Below, one piece after another: positions 6,243-7,963 of a stretch of 7,963 nt of DNA; positions within the stretch are counted from its first letter, which is position 1, and every line of letters starts with the position of its first letter. The stretch comes from Flavobacteriales bacterium. Its GTDB lineage: Bacteria > Bacteroidota > Bacteroidia > Flavobacteriales_E > Vicingaceae. The stretch is from positions 1 to 7,963 of the forward strand of contig JAESUI010000267.1 in NCBI GenBank assembly GCA_016763135.1. Reading direction: 5' to 3'. The notes under the pieces were generated by a model. It was not told where the DNA came from. It made no database searches and saw only the letters and a program-made list of their open reading frames with translations. Position numbers and translations under genes: made by a program.

Positions 6243-7928
6243 TTATCTCAATTTAATAGTAACATTTCCTAATTCAACAGTTCTTCCATCAGGCATTTTT
6301 ACGGACATTTTTTCTAAGTAAAAACGCTGCCCTCTAGAACCTCTTTTAATCATGCTTTTACACTTAGAACTCATTTTGTTCCCAGTAACTTTTACACTTT
6401 TATAATCACCAGATTGAGTAGTACCTAATGTAAATGATTTTACTTTTACTCTAAGGTCAAAAACAAATCCTTCTAGCTTAGCATTAATTACACCATTACC
6501 TAGTTGTGATTTTGAAAGAATAATAGTTCCTGTTTTACCACCAATATAAGCTACTGGAGTAGGAATACGTTTTACTCTAAATTCTTGTTTTCCTAATGAT
6601 ACTGTTTTTCCATTTTCATCAGTACCTGTTACATTTACTGTTACTTTTCCAGTTTTTGAAGGTCTCATGATGTACTCACCAGAACCACCTTTAGCTCTTA
6701 ATCCAGGAGCAGATGCTTTAAAGTTTGGCATTGGAGCAGATACAGAAACTGGATTATCAATTCCCATATAGAAAACATTCATAGCAGTTGCTGCAACTGT
6801 GGTTGATGGTTTTCCAACTTCAAAAGAACTTGAGAAAGGATAAACCTTTGGTCCTTTTTTAGTTTTCAATTTTATAAGACCTCCCCAGTTATGTACACCA
6901 ACTCCTTCTTTAACCATTAAACTACCTTTACCAGCCTTTATCTCATCTTTACTCATTTCATACCAGTCTCCTTCTCCCCAAGCGTTTCCTTTTGTACCTT
7001 TCATTAGTTTAGCAATGTCAGTTTCTCCTTTTAGCCAAGCAGCGCTATCAACACCTCCTGCCTCAGTAGAGTAAACATAAATTTCAGGATCAACTCTATC
7101 ATCATAAGCTGCAGTAAAAATATCAGCTCTAAAAGTATCCCCATCTAAAATATAGCCTTTTGGTAATACTGCCATACCTTGTATTTTATTAAAAGAAACA
7201 CCTCCAGCATCAATTCTTTCGTATAGCCTAGCAATTACTTCGGCTTCTGATGTTCTAATATCAGATTGAATTTTTGAAAGTGCACAAACAGCTGCAGCTA
7301 AAGGAACATGATAAAATAAGCCTACTTCCCATTCATCTTCACCATCATCTGTTTTTATCTTAGGAGTTGCTAAATAAGCAATTTTTTCCCCAACTTCATC
7401 TTTCACATTTTTATCATCAAAAATATTTAGTATGCCTTTTCGATATTTATTTAGCTCTTCTTTTAATACAATTCCACTATACTGTTCTTCACCTGGTAAT
7501 TTAATTGGATTTCCAGGGTCAGCCAATCCCATAAGGTGGGTTGGAGCATCATAGTTGTCCTTTCCATCTATCATCGATAATTTGATCGTATCTGCCACAG
7601 ATTGTTCGATACCATCTGTTACAGCATACATTTTCTTTTTTAAATTTTCTATGTGATCATACATATGATTAGCCAATTTCTTTACTTTTTCTGCCTTAGC
7701 AGCCCACTTCTTCCCATTTGCTCCTCCAGTTGCAGCAGCTTTATCAAAAGCGTTATAAATAAATTGATTGTTAGCATCAAAGCTAATCGCAGTTGTTTGA
7801 ATACCGCTGTTAATGTTTACGAATGCATCTAATATAGATTTAGATATATTTAATGCAAGTAATGCAGTTAATACAAGGTACATCATACCTATCATCTTCT
7901 GCCTTGGTGGTAAATCTCCTCCACTCAT
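6243..7928 (-). CDS. gldM: Gliding motility / type IX secretion motor protein GldM
   Basis: GldM (PorM) forms with GldL the proton-driven inner-membrane motor of type IX secretion and gliding; its long periplasmic part reaches GldK/GldN. The start SGGDLPPRQKMIGMMYLVLT is the family signature, with conserved Arg9 just before the single membrane helix (about 12-30). Periplasmic domains follow: helical D1 to about residue 230, including LFYHVPLAAAVCALSKIQSD (204-223), then beta-rich domains, with NVFYMGIDNPVSVSAP (384-399) opening the third and the stretch from PTPVAYIGGKTG (456-467) to the end forming the last. At 561 residues it is longer than the roughly 510 of Flavobacterium johnsoniae GldM; part of the excess may be the loop at about 120-155. 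The upstream 35 bp to the window edge are AT-rich with no recognised gene; gldL is expected beyond. gldN follows after 33 bp. Confidence 0.94.
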   Translation of the reverse strand: MSGGDLPPRQKMIGMMYLVLTALLALNISKSILDAFVNINSGIQTTAISFDANNQFIYNAFDKAAATGGANGKKWAAKAEKVKKLANHMYDHIENLKKKMYAVTDGIEQSVADTIKLSMIDGKDNYDAPTHLMGLADPGNPIKLPGEEQYSGIVLKEELNKYRKGILNIFDDKNVKDEVGEKIAYLATPKIKTDDGEDEWEVGLFYHVPLAAAVCALSKIQSDIRTSEAEVIARLYERIDAGGVSFNKIQGMAVLPKGYILDGDTFRADIFTAAYDDRVDPEIYVYSTEAGGVDSAAWLKGETDIAKLMKGTKGNAWGEGDWYEMSKDEIKAGKGSLMVKEGVGVHNWGGLIKLKTKKGPKVYPFSSSFEVGKPSTTVAATAMNVFYMGIDNPVSVSAPMPNFKASAPGLRAKGGSGEYIMRPSKTGKVTVNVTGTDENGKTVSLGKQEFRVKRIPTPVAYIGGKTGTIILSKSQLGNGVINAKLEGFVFDLRVKVKSFTLGTTQSGDYKSVKVTGNKMSSKCKSMIKRGSRGQRFYLEKMSVKMPDGRTVELGNVTIKLR

Positions 7929-7963
7929 AATTTTATAATTTTAAAAATTAGTTAAACAAAAAA

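Noticed and set aside
7929..7963. End of gldL upstream of gldM
   Set aside because: Only 35 AT-rich bases remain. A TAA occurs on the minus strand, but there are too few codons to recognise a GldL C-terminus.

Overview
The window looks like a chromosomal piece of an AT-rich Bacteroidota, most likely a member of Flavobacteriia or a close relative. The main reasons are the adjacent gliding/type IX secretion genes gldM and gldN, which are restricted to this phylum, two TAnnTTTG promoter-like elements of the Bacteroidota type, AT-rich leaders mostly without Shine-Dalgarno sequences, and TAA as the dominant stop codon. Everything here is read by eye from sequence and remembered family motifs; no search was run.

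Region 1 (1-1838, plus strand) is a sulfur-assimilation block. It starts with the last part of cysH (iron-sulfur type APS/PAPS reductase), which carries an in-frame TGA where the family has a Trp. A short spacer follows with a strong nested hairpin. Then come an OsmC-family thiol protein and a MetZ-type O-succinylhomoserine sulfhydrylase, two bases apart. CysH leads towards sulfite, and MetZ uses sulfide to make homocysteine; the OsmC protein sits between them and is of unknown role.

Region 2 (1839-5296, plus strand) is a tight three-gene unit: a proC-like pyrroline-5-carboxylate reductase (GTG start), a small MscS mechanosensitive channel and a ClC chloride carrier/channel with two C-terminal CBS domains. 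The spacers are only 3 bp. A good TAnnTTTG promoter match lies just before proC. Proline synthesis, solute release and anion transport together suggest osmotic or ionic homeostasis (inference).

Region 3 (5297-5366) is a convergent intergenic region with a hairpin flanked by A and T runs that should terminate transcription from both sides.

Region 4 (5367-7963, minus strand) holds gldM followed by gldN, two core parts of the type IX secretion/gliding machine. The usual upstream partners gldK and gldL would lie beyond position 7963. No gldO-like second copy follows gldN.

No tRNA, rRNA, CRISPR array, insertion sequence or prophage gene was seen, and there is no gene-free stretch over 300 bp. 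Most of the window is ordinary core genome. The points worth a second look are the broken cysH, the spacer hairpin, the altered ProC signature motifs and the channel-like residues of the ClC protein.
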